Positions 45,401-56,690 of a DNA stretch of 64,000 nt are shown piece after piece. The stretch's first letter is position 1. Each line of letters starts with the position of its first letter. Below the pieces are notes generated by a model. It did not search any database, was not told the origin of the DNA, and worked only from the letters and a program-made list of their open reading frames with translations. The stretch spans positions 186,001 through 250,000 of the forward strand of contig CAKJVC010000086.1 of assembly GCA_918026815.1 (NCBI GenBank), read 5' to 3'. A program made the translations under genes and the position numbers. Source of the DNA: Chalara sp. BL73 (taxonomy: Eukaryota > Ascomycota > Leotiomycetes > Helotiales).

Positions 45401-48400
45401 CGCTGAGGTCACCATGACACTTTGATATACCTGAGAGAGAACGTTACTATTGTCGTGTGTAAGGTCGATACCGGAAAATCCAGCTTCAATGAATGCCATA
45501 TTCCAGTCATTTTTGGCCATCAATGGTCCGCCTTGCCGATTTTCATCCATACTGGCCCACCAGCCGGGCAGGGTTCCAAAGACGACTTGGAGATGCCGAA
45601 GCTTCTGCACGACCTCCACGACGATCAATTTGCCACCAGGCTTTAGTAAATCTTTGACGTTGCTCAATGTGGTCTTGATCTCAGATGTAGCGTGAAGTAC
45701 ATTAGAGGCGATGACGATGTCATAAGAATTTGGCACGAACCCTTGAATTGAAGGACCCACTTCAATGTCGAGCTTCCGGAACTCTACCAGATCTCCCCAG
45801 TCACTGAAGATGTGCCGCGCTGAGTCTAGGAATGACAGGCCTATATCTGTGAACATATAGGATTCAAACTTCGCGTGTTGTTTGTTGATGCCCCCAAAAC
45901 CTTCGAGGATTGACTTTGTCGTTGCCCCCGTTCCGGCGCCAATTTCCAGAATTCGTAAGGTTGGATTTTTGTGTGACATCGTTCTAACCAAGCTAGCGAC
46001 AGCCTTGTTTGCCGAAAACAAAGCCTTTTGTTTGTAATAGTATTCATTGAGCATCTCGTTTCCGGTCATCAACGACAATGCGTCTACATCACCCTGAACG
46101 ATTTTTCCGAGCTGGGGGCCAATCAGAGTTAGCAGGGCGCCTTCTTGGCCCATGCTGGCTACTTGGTGATAGAGGGTATTCTTGGATTGCCCGTGCATAA
46201 GTTCAGTCCGTGGGGTCTTGGAAAGCTCATCATGCATCCAATTGAATAGCATAGTTAAATGATTGGGGCTCGGTGTAGCTGACCGAGACTCTAGATAATC
46301 TAGAGCGTCTCGAGTATAATTAATGGCCGCAATTTCTAATGCTTTCAGATTCTGCGCGTCAACTTCGTTATACTGCGGTATGTCATATCTTTCTAGCAAA
46401 GGACCAAAACTATCCAGCAAATCAACATCAATGTCCCACACTGTCTTGCAAACGATGTGATTAGAGACAAAGTTAGACTTGTCCAGGGTTGTGTCCGGCT
46501 CCAGCAATGTGCCTATCAAACCTGTGATAGATAGCACCGGTTCCTCTGTCCAGGTATCGTCAATGGAAAATATTGAAGCTGATACCTTCCGTCCTCCCAA
46601 GAGCGATGCCTCAGTTTGCACCGAAAATCTCGCACTCGGTACGTTCTTAAAATTGGCAGAGAGACGAAGCTCCTTGATGAAATGAGGTAGAAAAGGTTTT
46701 TTCATTTCACTCACACGGCCAACCAGTGTTATCATAGCCGTCTGGAAGCACGCATCGAGAGTGCCCGGATGAAAAACATAAGAAGGTCTCGACTCTCCCG
46801 CATCCGGCGATGCCTCGAAGGGAACAATGACATCTGATAATGAGATACCTCTCGTCGTACGAATACGAACAATGTTAGCGAATGAATCTCCATATTTCAT
46901 ACTTATTAAAGATAGTTGGTGATAGAAATCGGGTATGCTAATGTCATGCTTACAACGAGCTGTTGCATCAGCCGCCTTTTCCTGGTATGTCTTAATGACA
47001 TCGAGAATATTACGTCTTCCATTGACCGGATTATCCTTTGGCTTATCGACAGTAGAAACAAGACCTCTGCAGTGCTCGATCCATCCAGTATTCGGGTTGT
47101 GGGATTGAATTCGAAATTCTTCCCAGTCTCCGGCGCGTGAACGATGGGTCCGGCTGTGTGGATGAAACGAGACGGAAACCTCAGTAGAGCCTTCTAAGGG
47201 GACAATCAATGCTTGGACAATGTGGACTTCACGCAGGATGTACGCCACAGGGCTGTAGCCTCTCTCTTCAGCCAATCTCTTTGAACCTTCAACAGCCATG
47301 GCCAGAAACCCGGCAGCTGGGTAAAGAATCTCCGATAAAATGACGTGATCTCGAGTCCATGGCATCTCAGATACGCTAACGATACTCCGCCACCGCGGCT
47401 CAAGGGAGGTTGAGTCAGTAGTTCGAACCCCCAGAAACTCCGATCTTCCTTCACTGCGCTGAAGAAAGTCCTGGCTGTATCTTGTGCTGTGCAAGTACCG
47501 TTTCTCGTGATTCCAAGAATACGGCGGAAGATCGACAAGTACTTCAGGGTATTCGTCTTTGCTAATTGCATTGATTGCGCTAATATTGATTGCATGGCCT
47601 CTCGTAAAGAGCCTGCAGGCTGTGGTCTGAAGGCTGATCACAGCGTCTTGTGCTCGAACCAGGCTAGGAATATACCGAATGTCTTGAATGCTGTCCTCAG
47701 TAGTTGCATTGATCATAGAGTTAATAGGAGCTGAGAGCGCTGAATGTGGGCCTACCTCAACCAAGGTCAGCGAAACGGTTGACTGCTTGTCTTTCCCACT
47801 CGCTGCACATAAATTGCGAAGAGCCGGTGCGAACTTGACTACCGAAATTAGGTTCCGGACCCAGTAATCGCTCGTCAGATTCTCGGTATCGAGCTCTTTG
47901 GAAGTCACGGAAGACCAGAATTTAACAGTCGAGGTCTTTTGAGTTTTCGTAGTTCCGAGCAGGCCGCGATACAAACTCTCGACGTTATACATGTGATGAG
48001 AGTGGTACGCTACCTGAATAGCTAATCTGCGTGCAAAGCAGCCTTTTTGCTCTAGGCTTGCTTGCAATTCCTCCACTGCGACGGAGTCACCCGACGCCGT
48101 GATCATGTTGTCCGCATTAAGGCAAGCTATGACAACCTTGCCAGTTTTGAGTCGTTCCAATTCTGGCTCAACATCAGCTACAGAAGCTCCGACCGCAAGC
48201 ATCGAGCCCTTCAGTTCTGGGTGTTCTTTTTGCAGTTCTTGTGCGACAATTCCGCGATGGTAAGCAATCTTCATTGCGGTTACTTCGTCGATGGCCGAAG
48301 CACAATATGCAGCAGCGATTTCACCACTTGAGTGTCCCACGACACTCGTAGGCAGGATACCCCAAGATCTGAAAAGATCTACCAGAGCTATTTGTATTGC

Positions 48401-50211
48401 CGTACACAAGGGTTGCGATATATGAGGCTGATTGACTTGAGAGTCTGCCTGATCCCTTAGAAGCTCTCCTGTATCATATCAGTAGACGAGCAACTCATCA
48501 GAGATGGAGAGAAAATCTAAGCGCTATCGTACCTATCAGAGACCATGGTGATCCAAGCTGCTTCACATGACGGTCCAGGTTCTGAATGCTGTCGCGATAT
48601 ACGGAATATGTTGAGATGAGTTCGCGGCCCATAGCGTACCACCGCGCCCCTTGTCCAGTGAAGACGAATGCGAGCTGTGGGCTCTCTACAGATCTGGCTA
48701 GGTTCTCCGGACACTGCCGAAGAGATTGCACCAGCTCATATGACGTAGAAGCAGATATTGTGTGTCTAAAGGTGAAAAATGATCGGTGTTCGCCTAAAGT
48801 GAACGCCAGGTTCAACAGGTTGGCCGGCGACTCAGCTTCACCCCATGAGTCGAGGTAGTCAGCTAAAGCTTGACAGTACGCAAGAAGCGAGGTTTTATCT
48901 TTGCTGTCACTATGAAGACAAGTTGTCGTGAGGCTAAGACCTTCCGAAGCTTCTGCTGTCTCACAACACCATCAAGAATAATATGCGCATTAGCGCCACC
49001 GAAGCCAAAGCTACTGACCGAAGCCCTTCGGACTTGGTCTTCCGGCCAGGGGATCATACGTTCGGGGACCATTTTATCGTAAGCATTTATTTTGCCAGAA
49101 ACCAAGCACCATTTACCGCAAGACGCCAATTGTGGAAGGAAATATCCTTGTTCGGATTCTGAAAGTTCATGTTTGGAAGGATTAAACCTTTTTAGAGCAT
49201 CAAGACTGTCTTGATTACTCCTGCAAGCCCACTAGCGCCTTCTAAATGACCCAAATTGGTTTTAACAGATCCTATGTAGAGTGGAGATTTTCTTTCCCTG
49301 CCGTCAACGAAGCTGTGGTATATTGCGGCCGCCTCGATGGGATCTCCAGTAGGTGTTCCAGTGCCATGCGCTTCTACATATGTTGTGTGTTTGGGATTCA
49401 GCCCAGCATTAAGATAGACATCCCTGATAAGAGACTCATGGGCGGCGCCATTAGGAACGGTGAGCGAGGAGGTCAGCCCGTCTTGATTTACTCCTGAAGA
49501 CCGAATGATCGCCCTGATGGGATCACCGCTGGCGAAAGCTGCCTTTGCAGGCTTCAAGAGTAGGCACGCTATACCTTCACCCCTTGCATATCCATTAGCG
49601 CGATCATCGAAAGCGAAGGATCTACCATCGGTAGACATGAAGCTTGACTTTCATCAGCATTCCTTTTCTGCATTATGCCATCCTATTCAAGGTATCATAC
49701 CCTAGACGAGCAAGCCCAATGGTAAGATGAGGGTTAAGTATAAGATTAGAGCCTCCAACAATTGCATAATCACTTTCCCCTGTTTTGATACTCTGGCATG
49801 CAAGATGAAGTGCCGTTAGACTAGCTGAACAGGCTGTATCGACCATAACACTAGGCCCATGTAAGTTGAAGGAATGGGATATGCGATTAGCAAGGATACT
49901 TTGTTCCGTTCCGGTCATATAATAGGTTGGCATTTGTTCTGAATCACGCTGCAACTCATCTTTATAGTCTCTGTTGAAAGAGCCTACATAGACTCCCGTA
50001 GCAGTTCCGGATATCTTAGACATAGGTACTCCCGCTGTATGATCGGGTTAGCTAGAAAACTTCAATGCCACCGGTTGGATATTATACCATTTTCGAGGGC
50101 TTCATATACGCATTCTAGTAGTAAACGTTGCTGTGGATCCATGGCCTTATTATTATTAGCCTGACGCTTAAAGCACATCAAATTTCAAGCCTTTCAAGCC
50201 TTACATTTGCT
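42471..50211 (-). pseudogene. Highly reducing polyketide synthase, disrupted (KS-AT-DH-cMT-ER-KR-ACP)
   Basis: Domains in order: KS (DTACSAS near 49,840; [21 protein letters not shown]), AT (FTGQGARW, GHSSGEIAAAY), DH (RDHVI His; FHPGTLDA Asp), cMT (LEIGAGTGATT), ER (AAGVNFRDVM, HSGAG), KR (AGGFGGLGR, Ser-Tyr core) and ACP (DYGLDSLATIE). There is no thioesterase. Introns at 50035-50087, 49643-49700, 48469-48532, 43712-43790 and 43314-43384 join in phase. Breaks: an in-frame TAA at 49192-49194 with coding sense continuing, one lost base at 48900-48902, one at 44344-44347 in the ER nucleotide-binding loop, and an unresolved shift near 49,110. The first 80 or so KS residues are missing. Coding sense fades near 50,210, beside a foldback element at 50,229. 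In intact form such synthases make methylated reduced polyketides. Confidence 0.88.
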
Positions 50212-50228
50212 TCCGCTGGCGTAATCTA

Positions 50229-51418
50229 TGGCATGATATAACGACCAACGTGCAACAACGCAAAATGGGGTAATCAAATATAATAATTGATCAAATTGCA
50301 AATCGCAAATCGAAATCATTAAATTAATAACTTAGTGTTTTTAACTTTTCTAGGCCTCTTGTTCAAATAGAAGGAAGTAGTCACGTGGCCTTCAGAGACT
50401 ATAGGGCAAAACAAGTATCAATTGCTAAAGGTTGTAGAACCTAAACTACAAGAAAGAATCTCTCTACTTATAGAGGTCTGATACTCACATGCCACCACGC
50501 TAATGCCTACTGTAGCCTGCTGTAGCCTGCTGTAGCCTGCTGTAGCCTACGCCTAGGTATAGTCCTTAGACCTAACCTGCTCAACACCTCTCGCCGTTCC
50601 TGGCGCTTTTAACGTTCCTGGTGCTTGCGACGTTCTTGGCCCTTGACGTTCCTAGTTCTTAACGTTCCTGGCGCTCTCGACTTTTCTGGTTCTTGACGTT
50701 CTTAGTGCCCTTAACTAAAAAGCAAATATGCCAAGACAGCCCCTTACATAGCAAATTTTTTCACTTTTTTCTTTTTTCTTTTTTCTTTTTTTTTAAATAC
50801 AAACGAAAATAGTTTTAAAAAGTTAACTGCTCCAAGAATGTCGAAAGCAAAGAACGTTAAGAACCAGGAAAGTCGAGAGCGCTAGGAACGTCGAGGGCTA
50901 AGAACGTTGAGGGCCAAGATGTTACGCGCATCGCTAACAGGCTTATGCCTTAGGGGCCTGAGGCTCGGTAGACTTGGTCTACACAGAGAACCCCTGAGGT
51001 AGGGATCACGTGATGGATCATGGATCACTCATGATCCATGATCCAACCCACGAAGACTCTATATAAGTAGATAGCTTTCCCTTAGATAGGAGCTTCGTGC
51101 TCAACTCAAATAGTATTCTCTTTAGCATACTTTGTTATCGGGGACTAGATCTCTGTATATGTGATATACCTACTTCTTCCAGACCCAACCACCTCGGACC
51201 TAGACCTTCCATCTTCATCAGTACTCCCGGAGTAGTGATAGGACCGTAACACAAGAACGTCGAGGACTAAAAACGTCAAGAACCAGGAAAGTCGAAAACA
51301 CCAGGAACGGCGAGGGGCCTAGAAAAGTTAAAAACACTAAGTTATTAATTTAATGATTTCGATTTGCGATTTGCAATTTGATCAATTATTATATTTGATT
51401 ACCCCATTTTGCGTTGTT
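50229..51418. mobile_element. Foldback element A beside the PKS 5' end
   Basis: It begins TGGCATGATATAACGACC after a TA at 50227-50228. A long left arm (to about 50,720) is mirrored by a right arm (about 50,830-51,416) that includes the inverse of CGCAAAATGGGGTAATC and an internal run of GACGTTCCTGG-type repeats. The outer 25 bases of the right terminus are missing where element B begins. A solo LTR is inserted in the right arm. A 10-bp CTGTAGCCTG microsatellite lies near 50,509-50,549. No transposase is encoded, so it is non-autonomous. Confidence 0.75.
50920..51251 (+). mobile_element. Solo LTR (332 bp) nested in foldback element A
   Basis: It starts TGTTACG and ends CGTAACA, and is flanked by the 5-bp duplication CAAGA (50915-50919 and 51252-51256). 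A CTATATAAG TATA-like box lies inside. No internal retrotransposon sequence is present, so it is a solo LTR, probably left by recombination between two LTRs. The superfamily cannot be fixed; the ends resemble fungal Copia LTRs. Confidence 0.8.
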
Positions 51419-51420
51419 TA

Positions 51421-52121
51421 TGGAATGACATAACGACCAACGTGCAACAACGCAAATAGGGTAATAAAAGATAATAATTGATCAAATTGCAAATCGCAAA
51501 TCGAAATCATTCAATTAATAACTTAGTGCTTTTGACTTTCCTGGCCCTCGACGTTCTTGGCGCTCTCGACTTTTTTGGCTCTCGACATTCCTGGCGCTCT
51601 CGACTTTCTTCGCCTTCGGCGTTCCTGGCTCTCGACATTCCTGGCTTTCGACGTTCCTGGCTCTCGACGTTCCTGGCTCTCGACGTTCCTGGCGCCCTCG
51701 ACTTTTAAAATAAAGCTGTATTCGTTTTTTATTGTAAAAATGAAAGAAAAATACAAACACAAATACTTGTAAATACTTTAAAAAAAGCAAATATACCAAG
51801 ACAATCCTTTGCGTAGCAAATTTTTTCACTTTTTTTGTTTTTTTTAAATGCAAACAAAACTAGCTTTAAAAAATCGACAGTGCCAGAAAAATCGAAAGCG
51901 CCAGGAATATCGAGACCCAAGAAAGTCGAAAGCGCCAGGAATGTCGAGAGCTAGAAACGTCGAGAGCCGGGAACGTCGAGAGCCAGAAAAGTCGAAAGCG
52001 CCAGGAACATCGAGAGCCAAGAAAGTCGAGGGCGCCAAGAACGTCGAGGGCCAGGAAAGTCAAAAGCACTAAGTTATTACCCTATTTTGCGTTGTTGCAC
52101 GTTGGTCGTTATGTCATGCCA
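51421..52121. mobile_element. Foldback element B, 701 bp, TA-flanked
   Basis: The ends TGGAATGACATAACGACC and the inverse ending GTCATGCCA are flanked by TA (51419-51420 and 52122-52123). The inverted arms contain many copies of a 15-18-base GACGTTCCTGGCTCTC-type unit. The left arm has about 60 bases that the right arm lacks. It belongs to the same family as element A. Long open frames on both strands come only from the repeat. TA duplication suggests mobilisation by a Tc1/mariner transposase. Confidence 0.78.
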
Positions 52122-52123
52122 TA

Positions 52124-52889
52124 TATGGCCAGATAGAGATAAAAAAAAAGATGGTATTTGAGAAATATCGGCACTTTTTAATGGTATTTGAGATATTAAC
52201 CGTTTTAATCATACATGCAACAAGTTGCCGATTGCGATATTCGTAATCTTGGGTCTCAGTAAATAACTACGCGCTGCAGGAATAATCTCTGCGTGCTGAG
52301 ACTTCAGCCGAAAATATCAAGCCCATCAGATCTTCTTTCCGTGTACGATGTTTCAGTAATTATAGGATATTTCAATTCGTGCACAGATTTAAATATATTT
52401 AAAGTCAAAGTACCTCTCAATTTTCTCGGCACGGTGGGTTTCTCGCTACGTAGGGAGGGACGTTAATTAGTTAATGAATCTTCTGATGGATTGCCGCACT
52501 GCTTATGATACGTGATATCGATGAAGGCATATAAAGCTGGCACCCACCTCCAGTTGCATAACTTTAAGCGATCCAATGGCAGGCTTATATTTTAGGCTTG
52601 ACGATCTACTATTAGATCGCTTACTTGCACAAAACGGACATTAGTGCACCATACCTAAAATCTGGGCACAACTAATTATTTTTACATCTGAAATGTTGTG
52701 GCGCTGTTATTCGTGAGTACTGTTCTCCCCTTCCCAATCATTCCCTTGCCATCATTCACTTCATTGCTTTTTACCGCAGTAGGCCAGCCTCCATGCGTGC
52801 AACCTTTATTTGTGCCCTCCAGGACTCTCCGCCTTTCAGGTCTTCCCAAGTCGCCATCCCGTACCTACCATTTACTGATCACCTCCTCC
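52124..52889. other. Intergenic region
   Basis: No gene was seen. The missing start of the PKS KS domain was looked for here on the minus strand and not found. Confidence 0.4.
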
Positions 52890-55091
52890 TCATACCATCT
52901 TGAATTCATGCGCAGTTACCTTGTCCCCATCTCTAATCGCCAGAGCTTCGCCGTCCATAAAGCCATGCCAATAGCACTCCCCCACGAATTCAAATTCGTT
53001 GGCTCTCTCTGTGTCGCGTAGAATAACCGGCACACTACACCCTATCAAAACATAAATCTTGTCGCCTTTTCGGGTCGTCTCTGAAGCCGCACCTATCTGC
53101 CTCTCATCAGACACGATAAGGCGGCGACCTTGTGTCCCATTATCAAGACCCTTGCATAAGTTTTCAAGTGCTTCGATACCCTCTTGATCCGCTATACACA
53201 AACGTCTCATTTGCTTGAGAAGTTCCTCTTCCCCACAACGTGTTCTACATGCCATTCGACCACAGAGAAGTGTCAGAAGGTATTTGGAGTGCAGGTCAAA
53301 CGCGCTTCCAATTTCATTATTTGCAATTTCGGTAATCTGCTGGAGCTTTTGCAGCTTGTCTGGATTACGAGACCAGAAAGTCGCTCGGTTCGAGTTCTGA
53401 TAGAATTCCACATAGCGTCCCACTAAGTCCGAGACTCTAGAAATGGCTTCCAATTCATCTCGCCTCCATTCTTGACTTTCAATTAACTTAGCTGCCCATA
53501 ATCTCTCATAGTGGGAAAATCTCTCTGTTTGGGAATTCCCACTTAGCACCAAGATATCTGACAACACCGAGACAGTGCCTAGACAGATTCCAGTCACGGT
53601 TAGTGTTTGCCAATTTTCTCTGAGTTGAAATGGGTTCTCTGGTACTAGATAGTCCTCAGAGAGTGAAGCAAGGTAGATACTATTTTGACTTCTCGCATCG
53701 ACCAAAGTTCCTCTTTCTAAACCGAAGCAACGGAAATCAGGCACCCACGACGGCAACTCAGGGAGCCTATCGTGTAGCTGTTGGCCACATATGATATCCA
53801 GAGACCGTTCTGCAGAGATTATGTAATACGTTGTATTGGAATAGACCTCAGCAACCGATTTTGTATAGTCTGGCTGAAGTAAAGGATTGATTTCACTGGT
53901 CATCAGTCCTTGGAGGGCGTAAATCCTATCCCTTGGATCTCCAGATTTTCTCCCTGCCGATAATGCAAGCAACTCTCTTAGCGATAAAATTTCTCCAGAG
54001 TTGAATTTTGTATTGACCTCCAAAAGAGCGGTGATTTTTTTGACGCTGGAACTGCTAGTGCCGAACTCCCGTTGCATGTAGTAACAGGCTTGAAGAAGCT
54101 CACCAAGATCCATTCCTAGTATTGTCACCTGGCCATCGTTGGCCGCGCAAACCTCTTGCAACGTCCACATCCTACTGAAATATTGGTTATCCGAGAATAG
54201 GACCCTGTCAATAAGTGCTGCCATTTCTTGAAAGTCTTCGCCTCGAACTCGAGCACGCTGCTTCTCGTTCGGCGACCAGGACATTATCTTCTCAATGTTT
54301 ATGAGAGAATAACTTGCACGGCCGCCTGGAGTAAAATCGGCACAATAATTGGCTACCGCATTGTAACCAACACGGACTCCCCTAAACAAACCCCGGGCAC
54401 CCGTTATAGCCCCCTTTAGCATTACCCTTTCGACTTTTGTGACGACTGTGTTTGTCAACGGACGTTTCTGTTGGCCTCCATCTTTATATTCGGTCTCCGT
54501 ATTTGCTAGTGTGTGGTTCAAGTTCTCTAGACCTACTTTGATGTCATAGAAGACGAGCTTTTTCATGAACTCTTTTACACGAGTAGTCTCTGCAGTATCT
54601 TCTCCAAGCCAGACAACGACAGCCAACGCGAAATGATAGATATCGGGCATAATAGAAATCTGCGCCGACTTCTCGTGACTATCGGCTTGGTTGATACAGA
54701 TTGCATCGACCCACAATATACAAGATGCGACATTTCGGGATCGGAATGTGAGCAGTGCAGTGTGGAGGTGCGCCGTAATTGGGAACCGTCTGCCATCTAG
54801 AATAATTTCATGACTTAGGTGTAAGCCAGATCCCGTGCCCCATACATATGAAATGGCAAAATAAACGGGTAGGCCAAGCAGCGCCTTTGAATTAGGCCTT
54901 CGGGTTGCATCCAGTTGAGGGATAGTGTGTCTGGACAAGGTCCCTGTGAGGAGAGCCCCTTTGTCCCCAGAGGAGTTCACCTTCAGCAAGCGAATTTGCC
55001 GGGAAGGGTCACTTAGACTCATATAGCGGTATGTGTATGATGCTGACATTATGTTTTCCCCACCTGGCATGAACGGCAATTGTGGTGACAT
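52890..55091 (-). CDS. HET-domain (heterokaryon incompatibility) protein, 733 aa
   Basis: A single intact open frame from the ATG 55089-55091. The N-terminal HET domain (about residues 75-340) has the three conserved blocks: AISYVWG, ILWVDAICINQAD followed by EKSAQI, and SRMWTLQEV. The middle carries DPRDRIYALQGL and PSWVPDF, also typical. The C-terminal 250 residues are family-variable and end with GCSVPVIL and a YWHGFMDGEA-type segment, both common in such proteins. HET proteins set off a cell-death reaction after fusion with a non-self strain, and their domain is related to TIR. No intron is needed. The gene is probably functional. Confidence 0.9.
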   Translation of the reverse strand: MSPQLPFMPGGENIMSASYTYRYMSLSDPSRQIRLLKVNSSGDKGALLTGTLSRHTIPQLDATRRPNSKALLGLPVYFAISYVWGTGSGLHLSHEIILDGRRFPITAHLHTALLTFRSRNVASCILWVDAICINQADSHEKSAQISIMPDIYHFALAVVVWLGEDTAETTRVKEFMKKLVFYDIKVGLENLNHTLANTETEYKDGGQQKRPLTNTVVTKVERVMLKGAITGARGLFRGVRVGYNAVANYCADFTPGGRASYSLINIEKIMSWSPNEKQRARVRGEDFQEMAALIDRVLFSDNQYFSRMWTLQEVCAANDGQVTILGMDLGELLQACYYMQREFGTSSSSVKKITALLEVNTKFNSGEILSLRELLALSAGRKSGDPRDRIYALQGLMTSEINPLLQPDYTKSVAEVYSNTTYYIISAERSLDIICGQQLHDRLPELPSWVPDFRCFGLERGTLVDARSQNSIYLASLSEDYLVPENPFQLRENWQTLTVTGICLGTVSVLSDILVLSGNSQTERFSHYERLWAAKLIESQEWRRDELEAISRVSDLVGRYVEFYQNSNRATFWSRNPDKLQKLQQITEIANNEIGSAFDLHSKYLLTLLCGRMACRTRCGEEELLKQMRRLCIADQEGIEALENLCKGLDNGTQGRRLIVSDERQIGAASETTRKGDKIYVLIGCSVPVILRDTERANEFEFVGECYWHGFMDGEALAIRDGDKVTAHEFKMV

Positions 55092-55554
55092 ATACTTGAA
55101 CTAGGGGCTAAGCGCATCCTCCGCTCAAGAGAGTTGAAATTCACGATCGTACAGCCCAAGGCAACCGGCGGTGAGACCATGCAACGATGCGGCCGTCGCG
55201 GTTTCCGAATGCCGAGTTGCCGAGTTGCCGTGTGCTTTGGAACTTGTCTACTAACTGCCCACTAAGGTCGATTATTGGCCAAAACCATCCAACATATAAG
55301 GTCACTGAATATAGGGGTAAAATTTGTCCGGCAGGCATTTAATCCGTGCGGCTCGATGACTGATGCATGACCAACGAAGGAAGCTAAACCGTGGCGTATT
55401 CAAGGAAATTAGGCAGTTAAGTAGAGCGAGTTGGCTGTCACATGACATCGCTTAATTATGGCTCAGGCATTGGAGTTCATCCAGTGTGAAAGACCTATCC
55501 ATTCCACTTCAATCAACTACCATGTGAGAGTCAATCTCTTGACAAAGTACAGAA
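55092..55554. other. Upstream region of the HET gene
   Basis: No gene was recognised. It should contain the HET promoter. Confidence 0.4.
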
Positions 55555-55959
55555 ATGCCAGATAACATGTCGGAACCGGCCGAATTATCTCCAGTGAAAC
55601 CGACTCTCGTGACCATCAACGAATATCCAGCTGCTGTGCTTGGAAGCGATTCCTGGAAGGGAGCAGACGTAGGGCTGAGATATGAACGATTTGAGCACGA
55701 ATCAAGTATCAGGGTCTTGAACGAATCGAACCTGAATCTAATTAGGGGTTCGATTCGACTGAATCAAATAATAATAGCTTCATATTCGCTTTATTCGGGG
55801 GATTTTGAAGCGTTACACGTGACCCGGGAAAAAAATATTAATACGGCCCGATTGACGTCATGCATCCGAGGGATCGCGAGTTGCCCCTCCATACTTTTAT
55901 ATTACCTTAAACAAAAATCCAATTATAACTACTCTCCGCCCATAATCCTGTCTAATTAA
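55555..55959 (+). pseudogene. Possible N-terminal fragment of a TauD-like dioxygenase gene
   Basis: The first 40 codons (LSPVKPTLVTINEYPAAVLG, then SDSWKGADVG) resemble, from memory, the start of fungal TauD/TfdA-like Fe(II)/2-oxoglutarate dioxygenases. After about residue 45 the sequence turns A+T rich and non-family, and no His-X-Asp iron site exists. A TGACGTCA sequence stands at 55853-55860. The assignment is weak; it could be a chance open frame. Confidence 0.3.
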
Positions 55960-56269
55960 TCGATTCTATTGCCTGAGGGCGTTCGTTTGCATCTTTCGGC
56001 GCACGATTTGGAGCAAAATTAAATGTATAGGATAAGTTTTCGCATAGCGGGGTAGTTCCCTTACTATGGAGACATCCGAGAGCAGAAGCGGGTCTGCAGA
56101 TCCACGTATTAGTCCGGACATCTTTATATCTTTAAGGATTATTCTTTATAATATTACTGAGAGTTCCTGCTAATTAGCCCTTGAGGGACAAATAAATTTA
56201 TCTCAGGCATAAGCTCTGGGTTTAGTGCTGGAAAGTTCCAGATATGCCTAAATTTTAAAAAGTCACCAC
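55960..56269. other. Left flank of the Gypsy element
   Basis: No gene was seen. The last five bases, ACCAC (56265-56269), are the left target-site duplication. Confidence 0.5.
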
Positions 56270-56557
56270 TGTAACAACTCAAGCTGCACAGGGATCTCGA
56301 TCCGTGGATCTAAGTAGAAGGATGCAAAGGTGTGAACAACTATCAATTGTTATAACTAAGAGAACAAACTACAGGCGGAAGAAGGGAAGGAGAGCAGTGC
56401 TTTATATACAGGATGCTGGCCAGGGGCCAGTGTAAGCGAGCCCTGTAGCGTTGGCTGCCAAGCTCTGAGGTGCCGAGCCCTGTGGTAACAGGGGCCAAGC
56501 TCTACCGAGCTCTGCAGTGCTTGGCGCCAAGCTCGAGATAGGGCCAGGGCCGTGACA
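56270..56557 (-). repeat. 3' LTR of the Gypsy element
   Basis: Begins TGTAACAACTC and ends CCGTGACA on the plus strand. The sequence matches 62629-62916 base for base as read. Short open frames inside it are not genes. Confidence 0.93.
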
Positions 56558-56573
56558 TTACCCCCCCCTCCAG
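56558..56573 (-). promoter_or_regulatory. Polypurine tract
   Basis: On the minus strand a GGAGGGGGGGGTAA-like run directly precedes the 3' LTR, which is the expected site for priming plus-strand synthesis. Confidence 0.8.
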
Positions 56574-56615
56574 TGTAGCTTGCCCTCAAGCTACGGCGGA
56601 TCAAGAATGGAATGT

Positions 56616-56664
56616 AAAAATCAAAAATCAAAAATCAAAAATCAAAAATCAAAAATCAAAAATC
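56616..56664. repeat. AAAAATC heptamer microsatellite (7 copies)
   Basis: Seven perfect copies between the chromodomain stop and the polypurine tract of the Gypsy element. Confidence 0.9.
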
Positions 56665-56690
56665 CACTTTCCCGGCTTCCGTAGCATGCT

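Noticed and set aside
51478..52072. Overlapping open frames of about 70-110 codons on both strands
   Set aside because: They are translations of the short repeat units in foldback element B, with no unique sequence.
52124..52440. Missing N-terminus of the PKS on the far side of the foldback pair
   Set aside because: No KS start motif or suitable open frame on the minus strand; the sequence is A+T rich and non-coding.
55740..55765. GGTTCGATTC resembling a tRNA B box
   Set aside because: No A box, acceptor stem or cloverleaf can be drawn around it.
56356..56631. An open frame also present at 62715-62921
   Set aside because: It lies in the LTRs and occurs twice only because the LTRs are identical.
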